64,000 nt of DNA from contig NZ_QWGL01000009.1 in NCBI RefSeq assembly GCF_003435375.1, positions 45,723-109,722 of the forward strand, given 5' to 3'. The position numbers and the translations under genes are program-made. Under the pieces are notes generated by a model, which ran no database searches, was not told the DNA's origin, and saw nothing but the letters and a program-made list of their open reading frames with translations. Positions 44,690-54,625 of the stretch are shown here, piece by piece (the stretch's first letter is position 1; each line of letters opens with the position of its first letter). Origin of the DNA: Clostridium sp. AM34-11AC. GTDB lineage: Bacteria > Bacillota > Clostridia > Lachnospirales > Lachnospiraceae.

Positions 44690-46059
44690 AACTTTGGGGC
44701 GGAAGATTTACGAAGGAAGAGAACCAGTTAGTGCACAATTTTAATGAATCCATCTCCTTCGATCAGAAATTTTACAGACAGGATATCGCAGGCAGCATCG
44801 CCCATGTGACGATGCTCGCGAAACAGGGGATCCTCACAGAGGAAGACCGTGACGCGATCATTGCCGGCTTAAAGAGTATTCGTGAAGATATCGACAACGG
44901 AACCTTAAAAATCACAACGGAATCCGAGGATATCCATTCCTTCGTTGAGGCGAACCTGATCGAACGGATCGGAGATGCCGGAAAGAGACTCCACACCGGG
45001 CGAAGCAGAAATGATCAGGTCGCTCTCGATATGAAGCTCTACACAAGAGACGAGATCGATGAGACAGATGCCCTGTTAAAGGGACTTCTGGAAGTTCTCT
45101 TAAAGCTTATGGAGGACAATCTCCACACCTACATGCCGGGATTTACCCACCTTCAGAAAGCACAGCCGGTAACTCTGGCTCACCATGTAGGCGCTTACTA
45201 CGAGATGTTCCGCCGTGACAGGGGACGTCTTGCAGATATCAGAAAGCGTATGAATTACTGCCCGTTAGGATCCGGTGCCCTTGCAGGAACCACGTACCCG
45301 TTAGACCGCGAGTACACAGCAGAGCTTTTAGACTTTGACGGACCGACCTTAAACAGCATGGATTCCGTATCCGACCGGGATTACCTCATTGAGCTTCTGG
45401 CAGCGCTCTCCACGATCGCCATGCATTTAAGCCGTTTCTCCGAGGAGATCATCATCTGGAACAGTAACGAGTACCGTTTTGTTGAGATGGATGATTCTTA
45501 CAGCACCGGAAGCAGCATTATGCCGCAGAAAAAGAATCCGGATATCGCGGAGCTGATCCGTGGAAAGGCCGGCCGTGTCTATGGTGCCCTGATGTCCATG
45601 CTGACAGTCATGAAGGGAATCCCGCTGGCATACGATAAGGACCTTCAGGAAGACAAAGAGCTGACCTTTGATGCCATCGACACCGTAAAAGGCTGCCTCT
45701 TACTCTTCACAGGTATGGTATCTACGATGACATTCCGCAAAGATGTGATGGAAGCCAGCGCAAAGAACGGCTTTACGAATGCCACAGATGCTGCGGACTA
45801 CCTTGTAAACCACGGCGTTCCGTTCCGTGATGCCCACGGGATCATCGGACAGCTGGTGCTTCTCTGCATCAACGAGAACAAGGCATTGGATGACCTGACT
45901 CTGGAGCAGTTCAAGTCCATCAGCCCGGTATTCGAGGAAGATATTTACGATGCGATCTCCATGAAGACATGCGTGGAGAAACGCGTGACCATCGGCGCTC
46001 CGGGTGCGGAGGCGATGAAGAAAGTCATTGAGGTTTATAAGAAAGAACTGAACGCTTAA
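44686..46059 (+). CDS. argH: Argininosuccinate lyase
   Basis: Cytoplasmic tetrameric enzyme (457 residues), last step of arginine synthesis: argininosuccinate to arginine and fumarate. The N-terminal MKLWGGRF, RSRNDQVALD, THLQKAQPVTLAHH and the mobile signature loop GSSIMPQKKNPD are all present. Unusually, its ATG sits inside the stop of the upstream yfhO gene, while argG lies 15 kb away on the other strand. AACGGAGGA precedes the start. Confidence 0.96.
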   Translation: MKLWGGRFTKEENQLVHNFNESISFDQKFYRQDIAGSIAHVTMLAKQGILTEEDRDAIIAGLKSIREDIDNGTLKITTESEDIHSFVEANLIERIGDAGKRLHTGRSRNDQVALDMKLYTRDEIDETDALLKGLLEVLLKLMEDNLHTYMPGFTHLQKAQPVTLAHHVGAYYEMFRRDRGRLADIRKRMNYCPLGSGALAGTTYPLDREYTAELLDFDGPTLNSMDSVSDRDYLIELLAALSTIAMHLSRFSEEIIIWNSNEYRFVEMDDSYSTGSSIMPQKKNPDIAELIRGKAGRVYGALMSMLTVMKGIPLAYDKDLQEDKELTFDAIDTVKGCLLLFTGMVSTMTFRKDVMEASAKNGFTNATDAADYLVNHGVPFRDAHGIIGQLVLLCINENKALDDLTLEQFKSISPVFEEDIYDAISMKTCVEKRVTIGAPGAEAMKKVIEVYKKELNA

Positions 46060-46060
46060 A

Positions 46061-46147
46061 GTTGACATTGCAGAAAAAGGCTTTCGGACCACTGAAAAAT
46101 GTTTACATTTTCTCAGTGGTTTGAGAGCCTTTTTCTGCAATGTCAAC
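46061..46147. terminator. Very long hairpin after argH
   Basis: An almost perfect inverted repeat of about 40 bp per arm: it begins GTTGACATTGCAGAAAAAGG at 46061 and ends CCTTTTTCTGCAATGTCAAC at 46147, with CCACTGA/TCAGTGG inside. The A/T runs make it usable in both directions. It is far longer than the other terminators in the window. Confidence 0.8.
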
Positions 46148-46164
46148 AAATCAGAATAACGAAC

Positions 46165-46217
46165 ACAGCCGCCAAGGACGATACCCCAAATATCGTTCCA
46201 AGGCGGCTGTGCGTTTT
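46165..46217 (+). terminator. Second hairpin after argH
   Basis: ACAGCCGCC (46165-46173) pairs with GGCGGCTGT (46202-46210), with inner GGACGATA/TATCGTTCC, followed by GCGTTTT. It is a back-up terminator in tandem with the longer hairpin. Confidence 0.65.
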
Positions 46218-46372
46218 AAATATCGCGTTATAATATAATGAGAAGAAAGTTTCGGGAAGAGTTGGTGCGGCTCTTCCTTCCATTAGAGTATTATAACATG
46301 GTTTGTCAGGAAAGTAAAATGGTTATGAGTAAATAAAAAGTGACAAATTATAATATTAAATATTAATAAAAC

Positions 46373-46505
46373 TTAATATTTTGGAACGTCCAGGCATATA
46401 GGGCGCAAAATACCGTTTGTGCCCAAAATCGTAAGATGGTTTGATAGAATTGTAAAAGCGTCCCTGTTTTGATATAATAAATATAAATATTAACATTTTG
46501 GAACG
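46373..46505 (+). promoter_or_regulatory. LysR promoter flanked by 16-bp direct repeats
   Basis: TTAATATTTTGGAACG (46373-46388) and TTAACATTTTGGAACG (46490-46505) match at 15 of 16 positions. Between them lie TTGTAA (46450-46455) and TATAAT (46473-46478) with a 17-bp spacer. The second repeat falls just after the predicted transcript start, suiting autoregulation by the LysR protein (inference). The rest of the 46218-46584 gap is AT-rich without a gene. Confidence 0.5.
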
Positions 46506-46584
46506 AAACAGCATGAAATGAAGATGCTCACGCAAAAAAGATATCGAACATGTTGGTGTTGCGGCACAGAAAGGAGAATCGAAC

Positions 46585-47490
46585 ATGACGTTTCTTGAAA
46601 TTGAAGCGTTTTTGAAGATCGCCCAGTGCGGAAGCTTTTCTGCGGCGGCAGAAAAATTATATATCACACAGCCGGCTCTCGGCCGTCGGATCCGCGCACT
46701 GGAGGAAGAACTGGGCTATTCCCTGTTTATCCGGAATAAAGGAGTCCGTCATGTGGAGCTGACAAGACAGGGGAGAGCCTTTGTTGGAATTGCACACCGC
46801 TGGCAGGCACTTTGGAATGAGACTCAGGAGGAAGCATTGCTGAGCAATGAGAAGAGTTTTTATGTGGCCAGTGTCGGAAGCCTCCTTGCATTCATGCTGC
46901 CAACGGTGTTTCAGGAATTTATAAGGAATACGCCGGAATGCAGCCTCCATGTGACGACACTTCATTCGAGTGAAGCTTACAGCTATGTAAACAACAAGAC
47001 GGTGGACATCGCCTTTATCACGGATCCGATGTATTCGTCACAGGTAAAGACGGAGGTATTATTTAAGGAAAAACTGTGCCTGATAGTGGGAAAAGATCTG
47101 AATCTTCCCCACAACATCAAAGTCTCAGAGCTGGATCCGCGCCGGGAAATCCGGACACAGTGGGATCAGAATTTTGACACCTGGCATAACTATTATTTCA
47201 ACAGCGCGGCAGTTCCACAGGTTTATCTGGATGAGATGGGATTTTTACAGTATTTCACCCAGAACGGTGATAACTGGGCGTTTCTTCCGATCTCTGTCGC
47301 AAAAAGCATCTTAAAGACGACGCCGGTATCGATCCATGAACTCGATGTGGAGCCGCCAAGCAGAACGCTCTACTATCTGTACCGGACGGAGGACCAGTCC
47401 CCATATCAGAAGCCTCTTCTGGAAATATGCAGACGGAAGCTTGCAAATGAAAAGGGGATCACATTGATGGATCCGATCCTGAATGCATGA
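46585..47490 (+). CDS. LysR-family regulator next to the butyrate genes
   Basis: LysR-type regulator of 301 residues. HTH: SFSAAAEKLYITQPALGRRIRALEEELG. The effector domain has LHSSEAYSYVNNKTVDIAFITDP and the WDQNFDTWHNYYF segment shared with the LysR at 35128. AAAGGAG precedes the ATG. It converges on the but gene, with a shared terminator between; whether it regulates butyrate genes is not shown by sequence. Confidence 0.88.
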   Translation: MTFLEIEAFLKIAQCGSFSAAAEKLYITQPALGRRIRALEEELGYSLFIRNKGVRHVELTRQGRAFVGIAHRWQALWNETQEEALLSNEKSFYVASVGSLLAFMLPTVFQEFIRNTPECSLHVTTLHSSEAYSYVNNKTVDIAFITDPMYSSQVKTEVLFKEKLCLIVGKDLNLPHNIKVSELDPRREIRTQWDQNFDTWHNYYFNSAAVPQVYLDEMGFLQYFTQNGDNWAFLPISVAKSILKTTPVSIHELDVEPPSRTLYYLYRTEDQSPYQKPLLEICRRKLANEKGITLMDPILNA

Positions 47491-47502
47491 TCATATTATA
47501 CA

Positions 47503-47545
47503 ACAACAGGGGCTGCCATTGACAGCCCCTGTTGTGCATTTTATT
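47503..47545. terminator. Terminator between LysR and but
   Basis: A perfect 13-bp stem, ACAACAGGGGCTG (47503-47515) with CAGCCCCTGTTGT (47523-47535), followed by GCATTTTATTT. Convergent genes on both sides. Confidence 0.8.
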
Positions 47546-47550
47546 TATGA

Positions 47551-48894
47551 TCAGCGCTTGTTGCTTGCTCTCCAGATATGCATCTTCTCAGCCTCTGCGA
47601 TCAGCTGGTCGCGGAACTGCGGGTGCGCTACGGAGATGATCGCTTCGGTCTTCTGCCATGTGGAGAGACCTTTTAAGTTTACTTTACCGTACTCAGTAAC
47701 GAGATAGTGGATATTCGCACGGGTATCGGTTACGATGGAGCCAGGAGCCAGAGTCGGAACGATTCTGGACTCTAAGGTGCCGTCCTTCTTCTTGAAAGTG
47801 GAGGAGCAGCAGATGAAGCTCTTTCCGCCCCTGGAAAGGTAAGCGCCCAGAACGAAGTCGAGCTGTCCGCCGGCTCCGCTGATGTGCTTGATTCCTGCGG
47901 ACTCTGCGTTTACCTGACCGAAGAGGTCAAGGTCAACAGCGTTATTGATGGACATGAAGTTGTCAAGAGCAGAGATCGTGCGGACATCGTTCGTGTAGTC
48001 TACCGGTGCGGACATACACTCCGGGTTCTTATTTAAATAGTCATATAATTTCTTTGTACCTGCGCCGAATGCGTATACCTGACGGCCTTTGTCGATATTC
48101 TTTCTTGCGCCAGTGATCTTTCCGGCGTTTGCGATATCCACGAATGCGTCAACATACATCTCAGTATGAACGCCGAGATCCTTTAAGTCAGATTTCGCGA
48201 TCAGAGCGCCGACCGCGTTCGGCATTCCACCGATACCAAGCTGTAAGCATGCGCCGTCCGGGATCTCCTCAAGGATCAGCTTTGCGACAGCCTCATCGAC
48301 ATCGCTTGCAGCAGCAGCGCCGCCCATCTCAGCGATCGCCGGGTTGTCACCTTCCACGATCATGTCAACGTGAGAGATATGAACGCCCTCTTCAGTGCCG
48401 CCGAAGCATACCGGCATATTCTCGTTCACTTCCACGATAACGACCTTGGAAGTCTCGCAGACAGCCGCCATATGGGAAGCGTTCGGTCCGAAATTGAAGA
48501 AACCGTGCTCGTCCATCGGGGAAACCTGGAATACAGCTACGTCCGGCTTAGTCTGGGATTCTCTGTAATATCTTGGAAGCTCAGAGTAACGGATCGGAGC
48601 ATAGTAGCTGAAGCCCTGCGCGATCGCTTTTCTCTCGATACCGCCCATATGCCAGGAGTTCCAGGTCATATGTTCTGCCGGATTCTCAATCTTGAAGATC
48701 TCCGGCACCCACATTAAGATACCGCCGCGGAAGTTTACGTCTGTTAATTCCGGAAGTCTTTTCGCAATCGCCTTGTCGACAGCAACCGGTGTCGCTGTTG
48801 TCCAGCCATAATCGACCCAGTCACCGGACTTGATTACAGAAGCTGCCTTCTCTGCGGAAACCAGCTTTTCCTGATACATCTGTTTGAAATCCAT
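47551..48894 (-). CDS. but: Butyryl-CoA:acetate CoA-transferase
   Basis: Final butyrate step: moves CoA from butyryl-CoA to acetate, yielding butyrate and acetyl-CoA. The 447-residue chain is close to Roseburia-type But from end to end: [57 protein letters not shown], the catalytic glutamate region [20 protein letters not shown], and C-terminal [10 protein letters not shown]. The ATG at 48894 has AGAGAGGG upstream; a longer frame to 48984 has none. 4-hydroxybutyrate CoA-transferase is the related alternative. It is divergent from the thl operon with 481 bp between. Confidence 0.9.
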   Translation of the reverse strand: MDFKQMYQEKLVSAEKAASVIKSGDWVDYGWTTATPVAVDKAIAKRLPELTDVNFRGGILMWVPEIFKIENPAEHMTWNSWHMGGIERKAIAQGFSYYAPIRYSELPRYYRESQTKPDVAVFQVSPMDEHGFFNFGPNASHMAAVCETSKVVIVEVNENMPVCFGGTEEGVHISHVDMIVEGDNPAIAEMGGAAAASDVDEAVAKLILEEIPDGACLQLGIGGMPNAVGALIAKSDLKDLGVHTEMYVDAFVDIANAGKITGARKNIDKGRQVYAFGAGTKKLYDYLNKNPECMSAPVDYTNDVRTISALDNFMSINNAVDLDLFGQVNAESAGIKHISGAGGQLDFVLGAYLSRGGKSFICCSSTFKKKDGTLESRIVPTLAPGSIVTDTRANIHYLVTEYGKVNLKGLSTWQKTEAIISVAHPQFRDQLIAEAEKMHIWRASNKR

Positions 48895-49263
48895 TTTCAA
48901 TACCCTCTCTTTGTAACCATAAAAATATAGTAGCAATATATCGCGCGAGTTTTCTGTTTTCGTTGACACGAAAGCAGGAAGCACAGGGCGCTCGCCCTAT
49001 GCCGGCACATATGGAAAGGCTTATGCAAACGGATCCGCAGCACTTGTTTCCATATAGACCGCCGCACGGACAGACTATGAGATTATTTTAACATTTTCCG
49101 GGTGTAAGGTCAATAATTCCGGGAAAAAGCTTCGTAAATGTTCGCAAAACATGACGAAGCGCCAAAACACCGCATCAAAGCAAAAAAGTAACTTTTGTAC
49201 GAAAGGATAAGGAAACTTTCTAATTTGTTTAGAAAAATTATATAAAAAGCTTTTGAGAATTAT

Positions 49264-49292
49264 TTGACACAAAAACGGTTTGGTGATATTAT
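49264..49292 (+). promoter_or_regulatory. Strong promoter of the thl-crt-hbd operon
   Basis: Consensus TTGACA (49264-49269), exactly 17 bp, then TATTAT (49287-49292), about 85 bp before thl. It is the best -35 in the window together with that of argG, matching the codon bias expected for high expression. No clear Rex-type operator was found. Confidence 0.75.
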
Positions 49293-49375
49293 TAGTTATA
49301 CATAATATACTGCCTTGCTTGTGAAAAATTATATGGTGTAGAGCATGGCAGCGGTATAATGAGGAGGAAAAGAAA

Positions 49376-50560
49376 ATGGCAAAGAAAATTGTACTGGCAG
49401 GTGCATGCCGTACCGCAATCGGAACAATGGGTGGCGAATTAAGTACAATCCCGGCTCCGGAACTTGGCGCAATCGTAATTAAAGAGGCTTTAAAGAGAGC
49501 TGGTGTAGCTCCGGAAGCTGTTGATCAGGTTTACATGGGTTGTGTAATCCAGGCTGGTCAGGGACAGAACGTAGCTCGTCAGGCTACATTAAAAGCTGGT
49601 CTCCCGATCGAAGTTCCGGCAGTTACGATCAACGTAGTTTGCGGTTCCGGTCTTGAGGCTGTTAACATGGCAGCTGAGATGATCCTTTCCGGTGACGCTG
49701 ATATCGTTGTTGCAGGTGGTATGGAGAACATGTCCATGGCTCCGTATGCTATGATGAAAGGCCGTTACGGATACCGTATGGGCAATGCTACCTTAGTTGA
49801 TACAATGGTTAACGATGCTCTCTGGGATGCATTCAACAACTACCACATGGGTATCACAGCTGAGAACATCTGCGATCAGTGGGGTCTTACAAGAGAAGAA
49901 CTGGACAAGTTCGCTGCAGTAAGCCAGCAGAAGGCAGAGGCTGCTCAGAAGTCCGGCGCATTCAAGGACGAGATCGTTCCGGTAGAAGTTAAGAAGAAAA
50001 AAGAGACAGTTATCGTAGATACAGATGAAGGCCCGCGTCACGGAACAACGGTTGAGACACTCGGCAAGTTAAAACCGGCATTCAAGAAAGACGGCGGCTT
50101 AGTTACAGCTGGTAACTCTTCAGGAATCAACGACGGTGCAGCAGCAGTTGTTGTTATGAGCGAAGAGAAAGCTAAAGAGCTCGGTGTTAAGCCGATGGCT
50201 ACATGGGTTGCCGGTGCTCTCGGCGGCGTAGATCCGAAGATCATGGGTATCGGACCGGTTGCAGCTACAAGAAAAGTTCTCAAGAGAACAGGCATGGAGA
50301 TCAAAGACTTCGATATCATCGAGGCTAACGAGGCATTCGCTGCACAGTCTGTAGCAGTAGGCAAAGAGCTTGGCTTTGACCTTAACAAGTTAAACCCGAA
50401 CGGCGGCGCGATCGCTCTCGGACACCCGGTAGGAGCTTCCGGATGCCGTATTCTCGTTACACTTCTTCATGAGATGGAGAAGGCAGATGCTAAGAAGGGT
50501 CTTGCAACTCTTTGCATCGGCGGCGGAATGGGCTGTGCTACAATCGTAGAGAGAGACTAA
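49376..50560 (+). CDS. thlA: Acetyl-CoA acetyltransferase (thiolase)
   Basis: Thiolase (394 residues) condensing two acetyl-CoA to acetoacetyl-CoA, first step of butyrate synthesis. Active-site Cys89 ([11 protein letters not shown]), the NEAFAAQ motif, His in [14 protein letters not shown] and the second cysteine in [11 protein letters not shown] are present. GAGGAGG precedes the ATG. Codon use is strongly biased to GCT, GTT, GGT and ACA compared with the neighbouring loci, as in highly expressed genes; the same holds for the following five genes. Confidence 0.96.
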   Translation: MAKKIVLAGACRTAIGTMGGELSTIPAPELGAIVIKEALKRAGVAPEAVDQVYMGCVIQAGQGQNVARQATLKAGLPIEVPAVTINVVCGSGLEAVNMAAEMILSGDADIVVAGGMENMSMAPYAMMKGRYGYRMGNATLVDTMVNDALWDAFNNYHMGITAENICDQWGLTREELDKFAAVSQQKAEAAQKSGAFKDEIVPVEVKKKKETVIVDTDEGPRHGTTVETLGKLKPAFKKDGGLVTAGNSSGINDGAAAVVVMSEEKAKELGVKPMATWVAGALGGVDPKIMGIGPVAATRKVLKRTGMEIKDFDIIEANEAFAAQSVAVGKELGFDLNKLNPNGGAIALGHPVGASGCRILVTLLHEMEKADAKKGLATLCIGGGMGCATIVERD

Positions 50561-50601
50561 TCTGATCTGGGGCATAGACAAAATCTGAGGAGAACAACGA
50601 T

Positions 50602-51378
50602 ATGGGTTTTGTAAAATATGAGCAGGACGGTTTTGTTGGTGTTATCACCATCAACCGTCCGGAGGCTTTAAATGCGTTAAATACAGAGGTTATTCAGGAC
50701 CTTGATGCTGTTCTTGACAGCATTGATCTTGGTACAACAAGAGTGCTGGTTGTGACCGGCGCAGGTGAGAAATCCTTTGTTGCCGGTGCGGACATTGCTG
50801 CAATGAGCACGATGACTGTACAGGAAGCACGTGAATTCAGTAAAGCTGGAAACGATGTTTTCCGTAAGCTGGAGACACTTCCGATCCCGTCGATCGCTGC
50901 TGTCAACGGCTTTGCACTTGGCGGTGGAAATGAGCTTGCAATGAGCTGCGATATCCGTTACTGCTCCGAAAACGCTATATTCGGACAGCCGGAGGTTGGT
51001 CTTGGTATTACTCCGGGATTCGGCGGAACCCAGCGTCTCGCAAGACTGATCGGAACCGGAAAGGCAAAGGAAATGGTATATGCCGCTGTCAATATCAAAG
51101 CTGACGAGGCATACCGGATCGGCCTTGTAAACGGTGTATGTGCGAAGGAAGAGCTTATTCCGACAGTTATGAAGCTGGCAAAGAAGATCGCCTCCAACGC
51201 ACCGATCGCTGTCAGAAATTCCAAGGAGTCCCTGACAGATGGTTACCTTTCCGACCTTGACCACGCAATCTCTATCGAAGAGAAATATTTCTCCGAGTGC
51301 TTTGAGACTGAGGATCAGAAGGAAGGAATGAAGGCGTTCCTCGAGAAGAGAAAAGTGGACGGCTTCAAAAATCGATAA
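50602..51378 (+). CDS. crt: 3-hydroxybutyryl-CoA dehydratase (crotonase)
   Basis: Enoyl-CoA hydratase of 258 residues, dehydrating 3-hydroxybutyryl-CoA to crotonyl-CoA. Oxyanion-hole region SFVAGADIAAM and FALGGGNELAMSCD, and both catalytic glutamates in the ENAIFGQPEVGLGITPGFGG segment. It starts 41 bp after thl with TGAGGAGAA upstream. Position between thl and hbd settles the specificity. Confidence 0.95.
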   Translation: MGFVKYEQDGFVGVITINRPEALNALNTEVIQDLDAVLDSIDLGTTRVLVVTGAGEKSFVAGADIAAMSTMTVQEAREFSKAGNDVFRKLETLPIPSIAAVNGFALGGGNELAMSCDIRYCSENAIFGQPEVGLGITPGFGGTQRLARLIGTGKAKEMVYAAVNIKADEAYRIGLVNGVCAKEELIPTVMKLAKKIASNAPIAVRNSKESLTDGYLSDLDHAISIEEKYFSECFETEDQKEGMKAFLEKRKVDGFKNR

Positions 51379-51417
51379 GATTACATAACATTGTTGCATA
51401 TATAAGGAGATAAAATC

Positions 51418-52257
51418 ATGAAAGTTGGTATTATCGGCGCAGGAACCATGGGTTCCGGTATTGCACAGGCATTCGCACAGACTGAAGGCTATGAGGTAAT
51501 GCTCTGCGACATCAATGAAACATTTGCAGCGAACGGAAAGAAGAAGATTGCCGCTGGATTCGAGAAGAGAATCGCAAAAGGCAAAATGACTCAGGAAGAG
51601 GCTGACAAGATCCTTAACAAGATCACAACTGGTGTGAAAGATATCTGCGGCGATTGTGACCTCGTTGTAGAGGCTGCGATCGAGAACATGGAGATCAAAA
51701 AGCAGACATTTAAAGAGCTCGACGCGATCTGCAAACCGAGCTGCATCTTTGCAACAAACACTTCCTCTCTTTCCATTACAGAGATCGGCAGCGCTGTTGA
51801 GAGACATGTAATCGGTATGCATTTCTTCAACCCGGCACCGGTTATGAAGCTGGTTGAGGTTATCGCTGGCTTAAACACAAAGCCGGAAGATGTTGAAGCT
51901 GTTAAGAAGATCTCTGAAGAGATCGGCAAGACTCCGGTACAGGTAGAAGAGGCTGCAGGTTTCGTTGTAAACAGAATCCTTATTCCGATGGTCAACGAAG
52001 CAGTCGGCATTTATGCTGAGGGCGTTGCTTCCGTAGAGGGTATCGATACTGCCATGAAGCTTGGCGCTAACCATCCGATGGGACCGTTAGCTCTCGGTGA
52101 TCTGATTGGTCTTGATGTTGTTCTTGCAATCATGAATGTTCTTGAGACAGAGACAGGCGATCCGAAGTATCGTCCGCATCCGCTTCTTAAGAAGATGGTT
52201 CGCGGCGGCCTTCTTGGAAGAAAGACCGGCAAGGGTTTCTACGATTACACAAAATAA
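51418..52257 (+). CDS. hbd: 3-hydroxybutyryl-CoA dehydrogenase
   Basis: NAD(P)-dependent dehydrogenase (279 residues) reducing acetoacetyl-CoA to 3-hydroxybutyryl-CoA. N-terminal Rossmann motif [17 protein letters not shown], family signature [15 protein letters not shown] with the catalytic His, and C-terminal [16 protein letters not shown]. Starts 39 bp after crt with AAGGAGA. A hairpin follows at 52285-52314. Confidence 0.96.
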   Translation: MKVGIIGAGTMGSGIAQAFAQTEGYEVMLCDINETFAANGKKKIAAGFEKRIAKGKMTQEEADKILNKITTGVKDICGDCDLVVEAAIENMEIKKQTFKELDAICKPSCIFATNTSSLSITEIGSAVERHVIGMHFFNPAPVMKLVEVIAGLNTKPEDVEAVKKISEEIGKTPVQVEEAAGFVVNRILIPMVNEAVGIYAEGVASVEGIDTAMKLGANHPMGPLALGDLIGLDVVLAIMNVLETETGDPKYRPHPLLKKMVRGGLLGRKTGKGFYDYTK

Positions 52258-52284
52258 TCCGGAGATAGTTACCGGTATGGGAAA

Positions 52285-52603
52285 TGCCTGACGGGGATCT
52301 GATCCCGTCAGGCAGATAACCCGATAGCGTTTACTTTTTCCACTAAATATCAGCGAAAGCAGGTTTATGAGGTAAAGAAAACGCTAAATTTATTTTTTAA
52401 CTAAGATTGTGTTTTTTTTCACAATCGGAATTCTGGGCATATATGTTGGGTTATATGCCGGGAATTTTGAATCCGCAAAATGCGGGACAGGATAAACGCG
52501 GGCGGAAACCACGTTTGTCCAATGGATAGGTACATCGGAGAAATGAAGCATCCACATTTCCCTATGTTATACATGATACAATTCACAAGGAGGAACTAAA
52601 AAC
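52285..52603 (+). promoter_or_regulatory. Structured hbd-bcd intergenic region
   Basis: A strong 11-bp stem, TGCCTGACGGG (52285-52295) with CCCGTCAGGCA (52304-52314), follows hbd but lacks a U-tract. Farther on, on the plus strand, GATTGTG-T8-CACAATC, GGCATATA/TATATGCC, CCGCAAAATGCGG and an AAACG/CGTTT-based stem follow one another. AAGGAGGA precedes bcd. It could be an attenuator or RNA-processing region setting the ratio of bcd-etf to thl-crt-hbd. No confident promoter was found. Confidence 0.35.
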
Positions 52604-53755
52604 ATGGATTTTACATTAGGTAAAGAGCATGAGATGGCGAGAACACTGTTCCACGATTTCGCCGAGAAGGAAGTCAAACCCCTTGCTCAGGAGGTTGACG
52701 AGGAAGAGAGATTCCCGGTTGAAACCGTAGAGAAGATGGCTAAAAACGGTTTCCTCGGTATTCCGGTACCGAAGGAGTATGGTGGACAGGGCTGTGATCC
52801 GCTTACATACGCTATGTGCGTTGAGGAGCTTTCCAAAGTTTGCGGTACTACAGGCGTTATCGTTTCCGCACATACATCCCTTTGCATGGATCCGATCATG
52901 ACATTCGGAACAGAAGAGCAGAAGCAGAAATTCCTTGTTCCGCTTGCAAAAGGCGAGAAGTTAGGCGCATTCGGTTTAACTGAGCCGGGCGCTGGTACAG
53001 ACGCTCAGGGTCAGCAGACAAAGGCAGTTTTAGACGGCGACGAGTGGGTATTAAACGGTTCCAAGTGCTTCATCACGAACGGTAAGTATGCTGATACATA
53101 CATCGTTATCGCTGTTACAGGCACAGTTGAGAAACGTGGCAAAATGCAGAAAGAGATCTCCGCATTTATCGTAGAGAAAGGTACACCGGGCTTCACTTTT
53201 GGTACAAAAGAGAAGAAGATGGGTATCCGCGGATCTGCAACATATGAACTTATTTTCACAGACTGCCGCATCCCGAAGGACAACCTCTTAGGTAAGAAGG
53301 GTGAGGGCTTCAAGATCGCTATGCATACTCTTGACGGCGGACGTATCGGTATCGCTGCTCAGGCTCTTGGTCTTGCAGAGGGCGCCCTTGACAGAACAGT
53401 TGCTTACGTAAAAGAGAGAAAGCAGTTCGGCCGCACAATCGGTCAGTTCCAGAACACACAGTTCCAGCTTGCTGATATGGCAACAAAGGTAAAAGCTGCT
53501 CAGATGATGGTTTACCGTGCAGCAATGGCTAAGGCTACTCAGAAGTCCTACGGCGTAGAGGCAGCAATGGCTAAACTGTATGCAGCAGAGGTTGCTATGG
53601 AAGTAACAACAAAGGCTGTTCAGCTCCATGGTGGTTATGGTTACATCAGAGAGTACGACGTAGAGCGTATGATGCGTGATGCTAAGATCACCGAGATCTA
53701 CGAAGGAACAAGTGAAGTTCAGAGAATGGTTATCTCCGGCGCACTGTTAAAATAA
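52604..53755 (+). CDS. bcd: Butyryl-CoA dehydrogenase
   Basis: FAD acyl-CoA dehydrogenase (383 residues) reducing crotonyl-CoA to butyryl-CoA; with EtfAB it bifurcates electrons from NADH to crotonyl-CoA and ferredoxin. Marks: GAFGLTEPGAGTDAQGQQT, CFITNGKYADTYIV, RIGIAAQALGLAEGAL, QLHGGYGYIREYDVERMMRD and the catalytic Glu in ITEIYEGTSEVQRMVI. ACAAGGAGGAA precedes the ATG. It is followed by etfB and etfA, the conserved clostridial unit. Confidence 0.96.
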   Translation: MDFTLGKEHEMARTLFHDFAEKEVKPLAQEVDEEERFPVETVEKMAKNGFLGIPVPKEYGGQGCDPLTYAMCVEELSKVCGTTGVIVSAHTSLCMDPIMTFGTEEQKQKFLVPLAKGEKLGAFGLTEPGAGTDAQGQQTKAVLDGDEWVLNGSKCFITNGKYADTYIVIAVTGTVEKRGKMQKEISAFIVEKGTPGFTFGTKEKKMGIRGSATYELIFTDCRIPKDNLLGKKGEGFKIAMHTLDGGRIGIAAQALGLAEGALDRTVAYVKERKQFGRTIGQFQNTQFQLADMATKVKAAQMMVYRAAMAKATQKSYGVEAAMAKLYAAEVAMEVTTKAVQLHGGYGYIREYDVERMMRDAKITEIYEGTSEVQRMVISGALLK

Positions 53756-53809
53756 TAATTTAACAGCTGGAAGATCATAACTATAAATGAAAATAAGGAG
53801 TGAAATACA

Positions 53810-54595
53810 GTGAAAATCGTTGTTTGTGTAAAACAGGTGCCGGATACTAAGGGCGGCGTAAAGTTCAAACCGGATGGAACACTTGACAGAGCAGCTATGC
53901 TCACAATCATGAACCCGGATGATAAAGCTGGTCTGGAGGCAGCTCTTCGCTTAAAAGATCAGTATGGTGCAGAAGTTACAGTAGTTACAATGGGTCTTCC
54001 GAAGGCTGAGGAAGTTCTTCGTGAGGCTATGGCTATGGGCGCTGATAACGGTATCCTTGTTACAGACCGTGTTCTCGGCGGTGCTGATACATGGGCTACA
54101 TCCCAGACAATCGCTGGTGCTTTAAGAAACCTTGACTATGACCTCATCATCACAGGCCGTCAGGCTATCGATGGTGATACAGCTCAGGTAGGTCCGCAGA
54201 TCTCCGAGCACCTTGGTCTTCCGGTAATCAGCTATGCTGAGGGCATCGAGATCGATGGCGATTCCGTAATCGTTAAGCGTCAGTTCGATGATAGATACAT
54301 GATGTTAAAGGCTAAAATGCCGTGCTTAATTACAGCACTTTCTGAATTAAATGAGCCGCGTTACATGACTCCGGGCGGAATCTTCGATGCATACAAGAAA
54401 GAGATCACCGTTTGGGGCAGAAAAGATCTGAAAGATGTCCTTGATTCCAACCTTGGTCTTAAGGGATCCCCGACTCAGATCGCTAAGGCTTCCGACAAAG
54501 TAAGAAAGGGTGCAGGCGTTAAGGAGACAAACCTTGATCCGTCCGCAGCTGCAAATTACATTGTTGAGAAACTTACTGAGAAACATGTACTTTAA
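53810..54595 (+). CDS. etfB: Electron transfer flavoprotein beta subunit
   Basis: EtfB (261 residues) of the Bcd-EtfAB complex; it carries the bifurcating FAD with EtfA. N-terminal KIVVCVKQVPDTKGGVKF, GRQAIDGDTAQVGPQ and the C-terminal hook are typical. The ATG at 53810 follows TAAGGAGTG. It lies 54 bp after bcd. Confidence 0.95.
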   Translation: MKIVVCVKQVPDTKGGVKFKPDGTLDRAAMLTIMNPDDKAGLEAALRLKDQYGAEVTVVTMGLPKAEEVLREAMAMGADNGILVTDRVLGGADTWATSQTIAGALRNLDYDLIITGRQAIDGDTAQVGPQISEHLGLPVISYAEGIEIDGDSVIVKRQFDDRYMMLKAKMPCLITALSELNEPRYMTPGGIFDAYKKEITVWGRKDLKDVLDSNLGLKGSPTQIAKASDKVRKGAGVKETNLDPSAAANYIVEKLTEKHVL

Positions 54596-54625
54596 TTCAA
54601 AAAAAGAAAAGTGTGGTGAAAAGTG

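Noticed and set aside
49075..49375. Rex (redox repressor) site before thl
   Set aside because: No sequence close to TTGTTAANNNNTTAACAA could be found upstream of thl or bcd.
50677..51822. 381-codon minus-strand frame opposite crt and hbd
   Set aside because: Its Cys- and Ser-rich composition is the antisense of biased plus-strand codons; crt and hbd on the other strand are unambiguous.
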